From the NCBI GenBank assembly GCA_001650955.1, contig LXYP01000067.1, positions 1 through 64,000 on the forward strand: DNA of 64,000 bases. The letters run 5' to 3'. Below the pieces are notes generated by a model. It had not been told where the DNA came from, did no database searches, and worked only from the letters and a program-made list of their open reading frames with translations. This stretch comes from Sphingomonadales bacterium EhC05 (GTDB lineage: Bacteria > Pseudomonadota > Alphaproteobacteria > Sphingomonadales > Sphingomonadaceae). This document shows, in pieces, positions 8,425 through 15,600 of this stretch; within the stretch, counting starts at the first letter, position 1; each line of letters begins with the position of its first letter. The position numbers were made by a program, and so were the translations under genes.

Positions 8425-8789
8425 TTTTTCAACTCCCTCAACAGTTGTTCGATTTCCCGGATATCATCGGCGCTCAATTCATCGGCTTCCGCCAGATGTG
8501 CAACCAATGGCATGACTTTCCCCCCGAAAAGACGATCGACAAAATTGCGTGACACGCCGGTCAGATAGGTATCCCGCTCGACCAGCGGTGAATATTGAAA
8601 ACGCCGACCGTCGCGCTCCGTGCCGACAACCGCTTTTGCGGCCAGACGAGACAATAAGGTCTTGACGGTCTGGAGCGACCAACCCTTATGTTCGATCACC
8701 TGATCGGCGACTTCAGTGGCCGTCAATGGCGACTGTTTCCACAGCACCTCCATGATAGCATGTTCTGCGTCGCTAATACGCTCAGTCAT
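8421..8789 (-). CDS. BlaI/MecI/CopY-family transcriptional repressor
   Basis: A 122-residue winged-helix repressor. The N-terminal half has the family pattern ISDAEHAIMEVLWKQSPLTATEVADQVI, then the recognition helix region WSLQTVKTLLSRLAAKAVV with a basic wing. The C-terminal half (SADDIREIEQLLRELKK) is the dimerisation helix. The frame is open back to 8957, but ATG 8789 is preceded by GAGGGAG about 10 bases upstream and begins exactly where the family does. It should bind the twin TACA/TGTA operator at 8812-8844 and repress itself and the M56 gene, with release by proteolysis after signalling. Confidence 0.92.
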   Translation of the reverse strand: MTERISDAEHAIMEVLWKQSPLTATEVADQVIEHKGWSLQTVKTLLSRLAAKAVVGTERDGRRFQYSPLVERDTYLTGVSRNFVDRLFGGKVMPLVAHLAEADELSADDIREIEQLLRELKK

Positions 8790-8811
8790 AATAGGTCGAA
8801 CTCCCTCGATG

Positions 8812-8846
8812 ACTACACTTGTAATTTCTATGACTACGGATGTAAA
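8812..8846 (-). promoter_or_regulatory. Promoter and paired operator of the blaI-M56 unit
   Basis: Two copies of ACTAC-N2/3-TGTA lie in the same orientation at 8812-8823 (ACTACACTTGTA) and 8833-8844 (ACTACGGATGTA), 21 bases apart, which is two helical turns. The TACA-N2-TGTA core matches the known BlaI/MecI operator. On the minus strand a -35 hexamer TTTACA (8841-8846) and a -10 hexamer TACAAG (8818-8823) are 17 bases apart, so one operator covers each hexamer. This would give simple autorepression. Confidence 0.78.
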
Positions 8847-9062
8847 CAAGGAATTTCCGGCCTGATGTCGTTGGCAGATAGAAACACGCCGTTTGTCGAA
8901 AAGCAGGTCTGTCGAGAATATTGACAGATTGACAAGTCTTAACGACATATCAACCATTCAACTCATTGAAAAATATAGAAGTTGTAAAAATGGCACGGGC
9001 GATGCATAGTTTCTGGTGTCTTTAAAGTTTCACAGCCCAATCCTCCTTTTGGGAGGAACGAA

Positions 9063-9140
9063 ATGAGGGGTGACATCGTACTGGTCTCCGTTGTCCCCGA
9101 CTCATTACCCAGTTTTTACAAGCCTTACCCAAAATCATAA
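9063..9140 (+). CDS. Possible 25-residue leader peptide with hairpin-masked ribosome site
   Basis: ATG 9063 opens a 25-codon frame (MRGDIVLVSVVPDSLPS...) ending at TAA 9140. It has a strong ribosome site GGGAGGA five bases upstream. That site is the right arm of a perfect stem TCCTCC/GGAGGA (9041-9046 with 9052-9057), so it would be masked in the folded RNA. A second 12-bp hairpin follows directly at 9139-9168. The segment could be a translated small peptide or part of a non-coding RNA. No homologue is recognised. It lies in the 460-base gap between the blaI gene and DUF202. Confidence 0.35.
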   Translation: MRGDIVLVSVVPDSLPSFYKPYPKS

Positions 9141-9168
9141 CGGCTCGGTCCTCCTAGACCGGGCCGTT
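9139..9168. other. 12-bp hairpin with CTCCT loop
   Basis: AACGGCTCGGTC pairs with GACCGGGCCGTT (one G-T pair) around the loop CTCCTA. No T-run follows on either strand, so it is a poor intrinsic terminator. The CTCCT loop is complementary to a Shine-Dalgarno sequence, a feature of alphaproteobacterial small RNAs that target ribosome sites. Together with the preceding TCCTCC/GGAGGA stem it may be the 3' end of a structured RNA. Confidence 0.5.
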
Positions 9169-9250
9169 CATGATTCGGGCCTTTCATTCGCTGGTCTGAA
9201 AGCTATGAAGAAAAAGTGGCAATGAAATTGCGAAGTCAATGGGGCAGAGA

Positions 9251-9655
9251 ATGCGTGATAAAGACAGCGGTGATCTCGCCGAAGATCGTACCGAGCTTGC
9301 AGAAGACCGGACGGATTGGGCGGAAGACCGCACAATTTTGGCCAATGAACGGACTTTCGCGGGGTGGATGCGGACGGGTCTGGCTTCGGTTGGGATCGGC
9401 CTTGGTTTCAATGCCCTGTTCGGCAAGCTGGAACCCGATTGGTTGCCACGGGCGATCGCGACAATCTTCATCGTCATCGGCATTTTCATATTCTATGCAG
9501 CCCAGCGCAACGGCCGCCGTGTGCAGAATCGCCTGACTGCTCACGATGCCGCGCCGATGCCAGGCATGAACCTGCAGCTGATTGCCGCAATCATGGCTTT
9601 TGGTAGCCTGAGTCTTGCCGTCGCTATGTGGTTTATCGACCTTTCGGCCAGCTAG
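9251..9655 (+). CDS. DUF202 family small membrane protein with AEDRT repeats
   Basis: A 134-residue inner-membrane protein. The DUF202 signature ILANERTFAGWMRTGLASVGIGLGF runs from about residue 31, followed by a second helix (AIATIFIVIGIFIFYA) and a third (LIAAIMAFGSLSLAVAMWFI), so three membrane helices. The N-terminus carries three 7-residue repeats (LAEDRTE, LAEDRTD, WAEDRTI) merging into the family's ANERT motif, an unusual extension. ATG 9251 was chosen over ATG 9239 because GGGG lies six bases upstream of it. The role of DUF202/YidH proteins is unknown. The gene converges with Grx4, with one base between them. Confidence 0.88.
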   Translation: MRDKDSGDLAEDRTELAEDRTDWAEDRTILANERTFAGWMRTGLASVGIGLGFNALFGKLEPDWLPRAIATIFIVIGIFIFYAAQRNGRRVQNRLTAHDAAPMPGMNLQLIAAIMAFGSLSLAVAMWFIDLSAS

Positions 9656-9656
9656 A

Positions 9657-9989
9657 CTAGCTTACGGCGGGAGCGACTTTCTTTGCAGCCATCAGTTCGC
9701 CAAGCTCGCCCGCTTCGTACATTTCCATCATGATATCGCTGCCACCGACAAATTCGCCTTTGACATAGAGTTGGGGAATGGTGGGCCAATCGGAAAATTC
9801 CTTGATGCCCTGACGGACTTCCATATCCTGCAATACGTCGACCGATTCAAAGCCAACGCCAAGATGCTCCAAAATTGCTACAGCCTTGCTGGAAAATCCA
9901 CATTGCGGAAACAGCGGCGTTCCCTTCATGAACAGGACAACATCGCTGCCGGTGACCATGGTTTCTAGTTTCGCGTTTACATCGCTCAT
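9657..9989 (-). CDS. grxD: Monothiol glutaredoxin Grx4 (CGFS type)
   Basis: A 110-residue monothiol glutaredoxin with the single-cysteine CGFS active site (Cys30), a WPTIPQLYV segment and a C-terminal GGSDIMMEM motif that binds glutathione. Grx4 dimers carry a glutathione-ligated [2Fe-2S] cluster and hand it to client proteins together with BolA partners. The BolA gene lies just upstream on the same strand, which supports a functional pair. Two adjacent ATG codons exist. I chose the second (9989), which is 7 bases after AGGAG. Confidence 0.95.
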   Translation of the reverse strand: MSDVNAKLETMVTGSDVVLFMKGTPLFPQCGFSSKAVAILEHLGVGFESVDVLQDMEVRQGIKEFSDWPTIPQLYVKGEFVGGSDIMMEMYEAGELGELMAAKKVAPAVS

Positions 9990-10009
9990 CATAATTCTCC
10001 TGTTCGGAT

Positions 10010-10243
10010 CTATTCCGGGACGCCAGTGGTCAGTTGCAGAGCGTGTAATTCCCCGCCCATTTTGCCTTTGAGCGCGGCGTATACCGCCCGTTGCTGATTC
10101 ACGCGGCTCATACCTTCGAAAGCGGCAGAGACGACCTTGGCCGCATAATGATCACCATCACCAGCGAGATCGGTAATCTCGACAATGGCATCCGGGAAAG
10201 CTTCCACGATCATCGCTTCAATATCTGTGCTGGCCATCGGCAT
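10010..10243 (-). CDS. BolA family protein (IbaG-like)
   Basis: A 77-residue BolA-fold protein with the family's C-terminal helix and motif (FEGMSRVNQQRAVYAALKGKMGGELHALQL). The segment GDGDHYAAKVVS contains the His that co-ligates a [2Fe-2S] cluster in BolA-Grx heterodimers. It lies 17 bases from Grx4 and 5 bases from the ATP synthase inhibitor gene, almost certainly in one transcript. It probably works with Grx4 in Fe-S cluster trafficking or sensing. Confidence 0.93.
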   Translation of the reverse strand: MPMASTDIEAMIVEAFPDAIVEITDLAGDGDHYAAKVVSAAFEGMSRVNQQRAVYAALKGKMGGELHALQLTTGVPE

Positions 10244-10248
10244 GAATA

Positions 10249-10575
10249 TCAGTCCGCCTGTTCGATAAATTGACGCCGCGCTTCGACCATCTTGTCGGTC
10301 AGCGCGGTCCGGATTCCGGCGTCGTCGATATCAATGCCTGCCGATGTCAAATCACCGAGCAGCTTGCGGATCACATCTTCGTCACCAGCCTCTTCAAAAT
10401 CAGCGGCCACGACTTCTTTGGCATAGCTGTCGGTTTCTTCGGCGGTCAGGCCCATTTTTTCGGCGGCCCATTCACCCAGCAGGCGATTGCGCCGCGCCGT
10501 GATCTTAAATAGCATTTCTTCGTCGCGCGCGAATTTTGATTCAAATGCTTTTTCGCGGTCGTTAAAATTGGTCAT
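10249..10575 (-). CDS. ATP synthase inhibitor subunit zeta (DUF1476)
   Basis: A 108-residue protein matching the DUF1476 family, which in Paracoccus and other alphaproteobacteria is the zeta subunit that inhibits F1-ATPase hydrolysis. The N-terminal NFNDREKAFESKFARDEEMLFKI segment (residues 2-25) is the inhibitory region. It is followed by the helical bundle with ARRNRLLGEWAAEKMGL and VIRKLLGDLTSAGI. The position before bolA and grxD is a common alphaproteobacterial arrangement. The function is drawn from the family. Confidence 0.92.
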   Translation of the reverse strand: MTNFNDREKAFESKFARDEEMLFKITARRNRLLGEWAAEKMGLTAEETDSYAKEVVAADFEEAGDEDVIRKLLGDLTSAGIDIDDAGIRTALTDKMVEARRQFIEQAD

Positions 10576-10644
10576 GAGCTTCCCTCAACTGCTGTTCTTT
10601 CAAAAATAGGTATGTGATTGCCCCATCGCAAGGGGCCCATCGCA

Positions 10645-11646
10645 TCAATCGGCGACTTTCACCACTAACTTGCCAATAGCACCGCGATCGGCCATTTTCT
10701 GGATGGCATTGCCCGCATCTTCAAAGGCAAAAACCTCCGAAACACGCGGTTGAATTTTGCCGCTCTCCCAAAGCTGAAACAGCCGGTTGATATGTGCCCG
10801 ATTTCCCTTGGGATCGCGCATCGCATAGGCGCCCCAGAAAACGCCGCAGACATCGCAGCTTTTCAACAAGGTCAGGTTCAGCGGCAGTTTTGCGATCCCC
10901 GCTGGAAATCCAACGACTAGGAAACGGCCTTCCCAGCCGATCGACCGGACCGCAGGTTCGCTATAGTCACCGCCAACGGCATCATAGATCACGTCCGCGC
11001 CATTTGGTCCGACCGCCGCCTTGAACTGCGCCGCGAGGGCTTTGGATTGGTCCTTGTCAAAGGGCGCCCGTCCATAAACCACCGTTTCATCGGCGCCGGC
11101 CGCTTTACAGAAAGCCGCTTTTTCGTCGGAAGACACCGCCGCAACAACCCGTGCGCCGAAAGCCTTGCCCAATTCGACAGCTGCAATGCCAACGCCGCCG
11201 GATGCACCGAGAACCAGCAATGTTTCGCCTTCTTTGATATGACCGCGATCGATCAGGGCATGGATTGACGTGCCATAGGTCAGGATCAGCGCGGATGCGT
11301 CCTCGTAGCTGACGCTATCGGGAATTTTGAAAACACTATTTTGGTCGACTGCCACTTTCTCAACCAGTCCGCCATGGCCCGTCGTCGAGGCCACCCGGTC
11401 GCCGACTTGCAATTCGGTCACGCCTTCGCCCACTTCGGCAATCACGCCGGACACTTCACCGCCGGGGGCAAATGGCCGAGCGGGTTTAAATTGGTACATG
11501 TCCTGAATGATCAGGACATCGGGATAGTTGATCGAACAGGCCTTAACATCAATGATCACCTGACCTTTGCCGGCAGTAGGTGCTTCGGTTTCCAGCATCT
11601 CCAAACTATCTGGACCGCCAACTTTTGTGGACATTAAAGCTTTCAT
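10645..11646 (-). CDS. Quinone oxidoreductase-like zinc-independent MDR dehydrogenase
   Basis: A 333-residue medium-chain dehydrogenase/reductase. The N-terminal GroES-like domain has SINYPDVLIIQDMYQFKP and the GGEVSGVIAEVGEGV segment. The Rossmann domain has LVLGASGGVGIAAVELGKAFGARV near residue 145, followed by VAAVSSDEKAAF, a sign of NADPH binding. The structural zinc cysteines of alcohol dehydrogenases are missing. This pattern fits NADPH:quinone reductases and 2-enoyl reductases, and the true substrate is unknown. It lies 30 bases downstream of leuD on the same strand. Confidence 0.92.
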   Translation of the reverse strand: MKALMSTKVGGPDSLEMLETEAPTAGKGQVIIDVKACSINYPDVLIIQDMYQFKPARPFAPGGEVSGVIAEVGEGVTELQVGDRVASTTGHGGLVEKVAVDQNSVFKIPDSVSYEDASALILTYGTSIHALIDRGHIKEGETLLVLGASGGVGIAAVELGKAFGARVVAAVSSDEKAAFCKAAGADETVVYGRAPFDKDQSKALAAQFKAAVGPNGADVIYDAVGGDYSEPAVRSIGWEGRFLVVGFPAGIAKLPLNLTLLKSCDVCGVFWGAYAMRDPKGNRAHINRLFQLWESGKIQPRVSEVFAFEDAGNAIQKMADRGAIGKLVVKVAD

Positions 11647-11676
11647 ATTATCATCTTCTCCCGATTATTTTTGATC

Positions 11677-12270
11677 CTAAGCCGCCGCGGGTTTCAACCA
11701 GTGCATGGCAGAATCAGTATTTTTCTCATGACGCTCTATGGCATCGCTTTTTGCCATTGTCAGGTCAATTTCATCCAGACCTTCCATCAGGCACTGGTGC
11801 CGGAACGGGTCCATTTCAAAACTGAAACGGTCCTGAAACGGCGTGGTGACACTCATGCTTTCCATATCAATCGTGATCGGCTCGGTCTTTGCCACTTCCA
11901 TCAGGCGATCAATGGCTTCCTGTGGCAAGGCAATGGCGAGCAAGCCGTTTTTGAAAGCATTGCCCGAGAATATATCCGAGAAACTTGGGGCGATTATCGC
12001 CTTGATTCCCATATCATCGAGCGCCCAGGCGGCATGTTCGCGGCTCGAGCCGCAGCCGAAATTGTCACCCGCAATCAATATCGATGCACCGGCATATTCC
12101 GGATCATCGAAAATATTGCCTTCCTGTGCCCGGATCGATTCAAATGCCCCCTGGCCCAGGCCTTCGCGAGAGATGGTTTTCAACCATTTGGCCGCGATAA
12201 TGACATCGGTATCGACATTTTTCTGGCCAAAAGGAATGGCGCGGCCTTCAACGGTCTGCACGGATTTCAT
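11677..12270 (-). CDS. leuD: 3-isopropylmalate dehydratase small subunit
   Basis: A 197-residue subunit that pairs with LeuC to isomerise 2- to 3-isopropylmalate in leucine synthesis. Key segments are [23 protein letters not shown] at residues 9-31, the [15 protein letters not shown] motif near 70-84, and [15 protein letters not shown]. Length is normal. Its start overlaps the stop of the small membrane protein as ATGA, so it is translated with that gene and leuC. Confidence 0.97.
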   Translation of the reverse strand: MKSVQTVEGRAIPFGQKNVDTDVIIAAKWLKTISREGLGQGAFESIRAQEGNIFDDPEYAGASILIAGDNFGCGSSREHAAWALDDMGIKAIIAPSFSDIFSGNAFKNGLLAIALPQEAIDRLMEVAKTEPITIDMESMSVTTPFQDRFSFEMDPFRHQCLMEGLDEIDLTMAKSDAIERHEKNTDSAMHWLKPAAA

Positions 12271-12539
12271 TCGGCTTTACCTTCATCCGCAGCAATATCT
12301 GGATCACCGTCATCATAGTCCGGCTCATTCTCATATTTCGGCATCGGCTTGTCTTTGACCGCCTTGAAATCATCATGTTTTCTAATCTGATGACGTCCGG
12401 CGTAGATCAGCGCCGCTGCAACCGCAGCCGATCCAACCGCTGCGCCAACTTTCGCACCGGTCGACCATTTGCTTTTCTTTGCCGCTGGCGCGTCTTTTTC
12501 AGCTTGCGCCTCATCGTCAGGCTTTTTCTCGTCAGTCAT
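12267..12539 (-). CDS. Small hypothetical protein within the leuCD operon
   Basis: A 90-residue protein of unknown function. A charged N-terminus ([24 protein letters not shown]) precedes a short glycine/alanine-rich hydrophobic segment ([17 protein letters not shown], about residues 31-47). The tail is acidic ([15 protein letters not shown]). It could be a single-pass membrane protein. It is inserted between leuC (10 bases away) and leuD (ATGA overlap). The frame is open to 12566, but ATG 12539 avoids overlap with leuC. Confidence 0.75.
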   Translation of the reverse strand: MTDEKKPDDEAQAEKDAPAAKKSKWSTGAKVGAAVGSAAVAAALIYAGRHQIRKHDDFKAVKDKPMPKYENEPDYDDGDPDIAADEGKAE

Positions 12540-12549
12540 ATCATATGCC

Positions 12550-13980
12550 CTATCTTGTAAGCTCACGCACGTCGGTGAGCCTTCCTGTGACAGCCGCAGC
12601 AGCAGCCATAGCCGGCGACATCAAGTGGGTTCTAGCACCCGGACCCTGACGGCCAACAAAATTGCGATTAGATGTCGAGGCGCAGCGTTCGCCGGGGGGC
12701 ACCTTATCCGGGTTCATGCCGAGACAGGCCGAACAGCCCGGTTCCCGCCATTCAAATCCGGCATCGGTGAAAATCCGGTCTAGACCTTCGGCTTCGGCTT
12801 GCGCTTTGACCAGACCAGAGCCCGGCACCACGATCGCCCATTTGACATTATCGGCCTTCTTGCGGCCATCCAAAATGCCCGCAGCGGCCCGCAGATCTTC
12901 GATCCGGCTGTTGGTGCAGCTGCCAATGAAGATATTTTCAACCGCAACGTCGCGCATCGCCTGCCCCGGCTCGAGCCCCATATAGGTCAGCGACTTGCGC
13001 GCCGCATCCTGCTTGGATGGATCGGCATAGCTATCGGGCGCCGGGACATTGCCATTGACCGGGACGACATCCTCCGGGCTCGTGCCCCAGGTGACGGTCG
13101 GCGCGACATCGGCGGCGTTGATCGTCACGCTGGTATCGAATCTTGCACCTTCGTCGCTGACCAATGTTTTCCAATAAGCGAGCGCGGCATCCCAGTCTGC
13201 GCCTTTCGGCGACATCGGGCGGCCCTTGAGATAGTCAAATGTGGCCTGGTCCGGCGCAATCAGGCCAGCGCGGGCGCCCGCTTCGATCGACATATTGGAC
13301 ACGGTAAGCCGTCCCTCGATCGACATCGTCTCGAACACTTTGCCGCGATATTCGATCACATGGCCAGTGCCGCCGGCGGTGCCGATAACACCGATGATAT
13401 GGAGGATCAGGTCTTTCGGACTAATGCCCGGCCCCAATTCGCCATCAACTCGAATTTCCATTGATTTAGAACGAGTTAGCTGAAGCGTCTGAGTCGCCAA
13501 TACATGTTCGACTTCGCTGGTACCAATGCCGAAGGCGAGCGCGCCCAGTGCGCCATGGGCCGCCGTATGGCTATCACCGCAAACCAGTGTCGTGCCCGGT
13601 AAGGTGAAGCCCTGCTCCGGCCCAATCACATGCACAATCCCCTGATTGATATCGCTCGCGCCAATATAGCGTATCCCAAATGCCGGCGCATTGGCCTCCA
13701 ACGCCTCCAATTGGGCAGCGCTCTGGGGGTCCGCAATCGGGACCTTATTGCCCTGGCTGTCGAGCCTTGCCGTGGTGGGCAGATTGTGATCCGGCACCGC
13801 CAGCGTCAAATCCGGACGACGCACTTTGCGACCGGCTTTGCGTAGACCTTCAAACGCCTGCGGGCTGGTCACTTCGTGGACCAGATGACGGTCAATATAG
13901 ATGAGCGCCGTGCCATCGTCGCGTTGATCGACGACATGGGCATCCCAGATCTTCTGGTAGAGGGTTTTCGGTTCTGTCAT
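12550..13980 (-). CDS. leuC: 3-isopropylmalate dehydratase large subunit
   Basis: A 476-residue aconitase-family subunit. The [4Fe-4S] cluster cysteines are in [14 protein letters not shown] near residue 350 and [27 protein letters not shown] near 413-440. Other family motifs are [31 protein letters not shown] and [29 protein letters not shown]. It heads a minus-strand run with the small membrane protein and leuD, so LeuC and LeuD are made from one message. Confidence 0.98.
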   Translation of the reverse strand: MTEPKTLYQKIWDAHVVDQRDDGTALIYIDRHLVHEVTSPQAFEGLRKAGRKVRRPDLTLAVPDHNLPTTARLDSQGNKVPIADPQSAAQLEALEANAPAFGIRYIGASDINQGIVHVIGPEQGFTLPGTTLVCGDSHTAAHGALGALAFGIGTSEVEHVLATQTLQLTRSKSMEIRVDGELGPGISPKDLILHIIGVIGTAGGTGHVIEYRGKVFETMSIEGRLTVSNMSIEAGARAGLIAPDQATFDYLKGRPMSPKGADWDAALAYWKTLVSDEGARFDTSVTINAADVAPTVTWGTSPEDVVPVNGNVPAPDSYADPSKQDAARKSLTYMGLEPGQAMRDVAVENIFIGSCTNSRIEDLRAAAGILDGRKKADNVKWAIVVPGSGLVKAQAEAEGLDRIFTDAGFEWREPGCSACLGMNPDKVPPGERCASTSNRNFVGRQGPGARTHLMSPAMAAAAAVTGRLTDVRELTR

Positions 13981-14079
13981 AGTTTCCTATCCAATATGGG
14001 ATTTCGTTTAACCAGATCAATTGGCCGTGCAAGTGAGAAGTGGCTTCAAAAGCCTATCGAATGCGCCTATCTTCGCTCT

Positions 14080-14595
14080 ATGAGTATTTTCGCCATCCTC
14101 GCCACCATAGTTGCATCCGTCCTCGCGATGGAGCTTATCGCCTGGGGCGCGCATAAATATATCATGCACGGCTTCGGCTGGGCCTGGCATCGCGATCATC
14201 ACGAGCCGCATGACAATAAGCTCGAGAAAAACGACCTCTACGGCATTGCCGGCGCGATGATGAGCATTTCGATGTTTGCCGTCGGCAGTCCGATGATCAT
14301 GGGCGCGAGCGCCTGGGAGCCAGGGACATGGGTCGGTCTCGGCATTCTGTTTTACGGCATCATCTACACATTGATCCACGACGGCTTGGTGCATCAGCGC
14401 TACTTTAAGTACGTCCCCAAGCGCGGCTATGCCAAACGGCTGGTGCAGGCGCACAAGCTGCACCATGCGACCATCGGCAAGGAAGGCGGCGTCAGCTTCG
14501 GTTTTGTCTTCGCCCGCGATCCGGCAAAGCTGAAGGCGGAATTGAAGGTGCAGCGGGAGGCAGGGATTGCGATTGTTAGGGATGCGGTAGGCTGA
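14080..14595 (+). CDS. crtZ: Beta-carotene hydroxylase
   Basis: A 171-residue membrane di-iron hydroxylase that adds 3-hydroxyl groups to beta-ionone rings (zeaxanthin and related xanthophylls). The histidine boxes are HKYIMH, HRDHHEPH, HDGLVHQRY and HKLHHATIGKEGG. Hydrophobic helices are at the N-terminus, near 65-80 and near 90-110. The frame is open upstream, but ATG 14080 (MSIFAILATIVAS) begins the conserved part. No other carotenoid gene is in the window. A decayed copy of its last 26 codons lies about 400 bases downstream. Confidence 0.95.
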   Translation: MSIFAILATIVASVLAMELIAWGAHKYIMHGFGWAWHRDHHEPHDNKLEKNDLYGIAGAMMSISMFAVGSPMIMGASAWEPGTWVGLGILFYGIIYTLIHDGLVHQRYFKYVPKRGYAKRLVQAHKLHHATIGKEGGVSFGFVFARDPAKLKAELKVQREAGIAIVRDAVG

Positions 14596-14677
14596 ACCCT
14601 TGATCTGCAACATAATTGATCATCGCAAAAGCCTGATCACTGGAAGTTCGTAGATGTGTTTGTCGAGGCACCATGCC

Positions 14678-14845
14678 ATGACAACGCGATCAAAAATTCA
14701 GATCAAGTTCCAACCGGAGATGCCTGCTGAATCTGGGAAGAATCGCCAACGCATCTCAATCGCGCAAGCGATAGAATGGGCCAATATTTTTGATGGCGAT
14801 ATTATCTTGATCATCACCGACGGTGACAGCGATAAACTGGATTAG
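14678..14845 (+). CDS. Small hypothetical protein (55 residues)
   Basis: A short frame, MTTRSKIQIKF..., with a helical middle (RISIAQAIEWANIFDG) and an end DGDIILIITDGDSDKLD. GAGG lies about 11 bases upstream of ATG 14678, and ATG 14654 in the same frame is an alternative. It lies between crtZ and the crtZ remnant, in DNA that appears to have been inserted or rearranged. I do not recognise the protein, and it may not be a gene. Confidence 0.35.
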   Translation: MTTRSKIQIKFQPEMPAESGKNRQRISIAQAIEWANIFDGDIILIITDGDSDKLD

Positions 14846-14881
14846 GCGGGCCGAAGCATCAGAATTGCCCATGTCAATAGT

Positions 14882-14968
14882 CCGTCATTGCGAGCGGAGC
14901 GAAGCAATCCAGAGCGGAACACGCAATCGCCGTGGATTGCCGCGTCGCTACGCTCCTCGCAATGACGG
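14882..14968. repeat. CCGTCATTGCGAG inverted repeat
   Basis: Left arm 14882-14911 begins CCGTCATTGCGAGC and ends GCAATCCA. Right arm 14933-14968 is its imperfect reverse complement (TGGATTGC ... CTCGCAATGACGG) with a few extra bases. This is the dispersed 'cattgcgagcgaagcgaagcaatcc' hairpin family common in bacterial intergenic DNA. It ends about 16 bases before the decayed crtZ fragment, so it marks the truncation point of that copy. Confidence 0.85.
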
Positions 14969-14984
14969 TTCGCTTAGCCTTGCC

Positions 14985-15065
14985 TGTGTCTTCGTCCGCG
15001 ATCCGGCGAAGTTGAAGGTGCGGCTGGAGACGGGGGTTGCGATGTCGCGAGATGCGGTTCGATGA
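14985..15065 (+). pseudogene. crtZ 3'-end remnant
   Basis: The 26 codons before TGA 15063-15065 read CVFVRDPAKLKVRLETGVAMSRDAVR. The intact crtZ ends VFARDPAKLKAELKVQREAGIAIVRDAVG. The match covers 17 or so residues with a four-codon gap and continues to the stop codon in the same phase. The start of the copy is gone, and the upstream DNA is the CCGTCATTGCGAG repeat. This is best read as the tail of a duplicated or recombined crtZ-like gene. Confidence 0.75.
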
Positions 15066-15092
15066 GTTTAAAAAACCTACTCTGCGCCAAGT

Positions 15093-15557
15093 TTAACTCG
15101 ACTCTCGAATCCAGCCATCAAAATAATCGGTTTCAGAAAGATAGTTAGAAATTTCGCTGATAACCACCAAATCTTGATCTGGTGAAATTGGGGCATTGTC
15201 TTCATGTCTAAGACACAAAAAAGCTTGCCCATCATAACCGAAAGTAACAGTTCTACAGGTCGCAATAGATCGCACATGGCACCACATCTCATCATTTGGA
15301 TCAATAGATTGTCGAAGCCGATCCATTAGAACTGAGGAGTCTTCAAGCTTCGTCACATGTGGCTGAGCAACATCTTCGCGAAAAATGCTCCTAAGTTGCT
15401 CTCCTGGATCAACCCAATCAACAGAAAATTGGAAATTGTCACCACCGCTTCTAAGACAATCAAAAACTAACTTTGAAATCAATTCAATCGTTTTTTCGGT
15501 CCGATTGTCATCGGTTCTGTACATCTCGAAACTTGGTTCAATCAAATAGGCCTGCAA
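15093..15557 (-). CDS. Hypothetical protein, orphan and AT-rich
   Basis: A 154-residue soluble acidic protein that I do not recognise. It has no signal peptide or membrane segment. Visible features are two Trp-rich strands (FSVDWVDPGEQL, DEMWCHVRSIATCRTVTFGYDGQAFLCL), three cysteines in the middle and an acidic C-terminal segment (ISNYLSETDYFDGWI). Base composition is clearly lower in GC than its neighbours, like the SUKH-like gene at 354-824, so it may be acquired. Immunity-type proteins often look like this, but nothing specific supports that. ATG 15524 is an alternative start. Confidence 0.6.
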   Translation of the reverse strand: MQAYLIEPSFEMYRTDDNRTEKTIELISKLVFDCLRSGGDNFQFSVDWVDPGEQLRSIFREDVAQPHVTKLEDSSVLMDRLRQSIDPNDEMWCHVRSIATCRTVTFGYDGQAFLCLRHEDNAPISPDQDLVVISEISNYLSETDYFDGWIRESS

Positions 15558-15600
15558 AAGCTATCCCCGTCATTATCTGCCACTTAGCTACAATGTCAAT

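Noticed and set aside
11671-12318. 215-residue frame on the plus strand
   Set aside because: Antisense to leuD.
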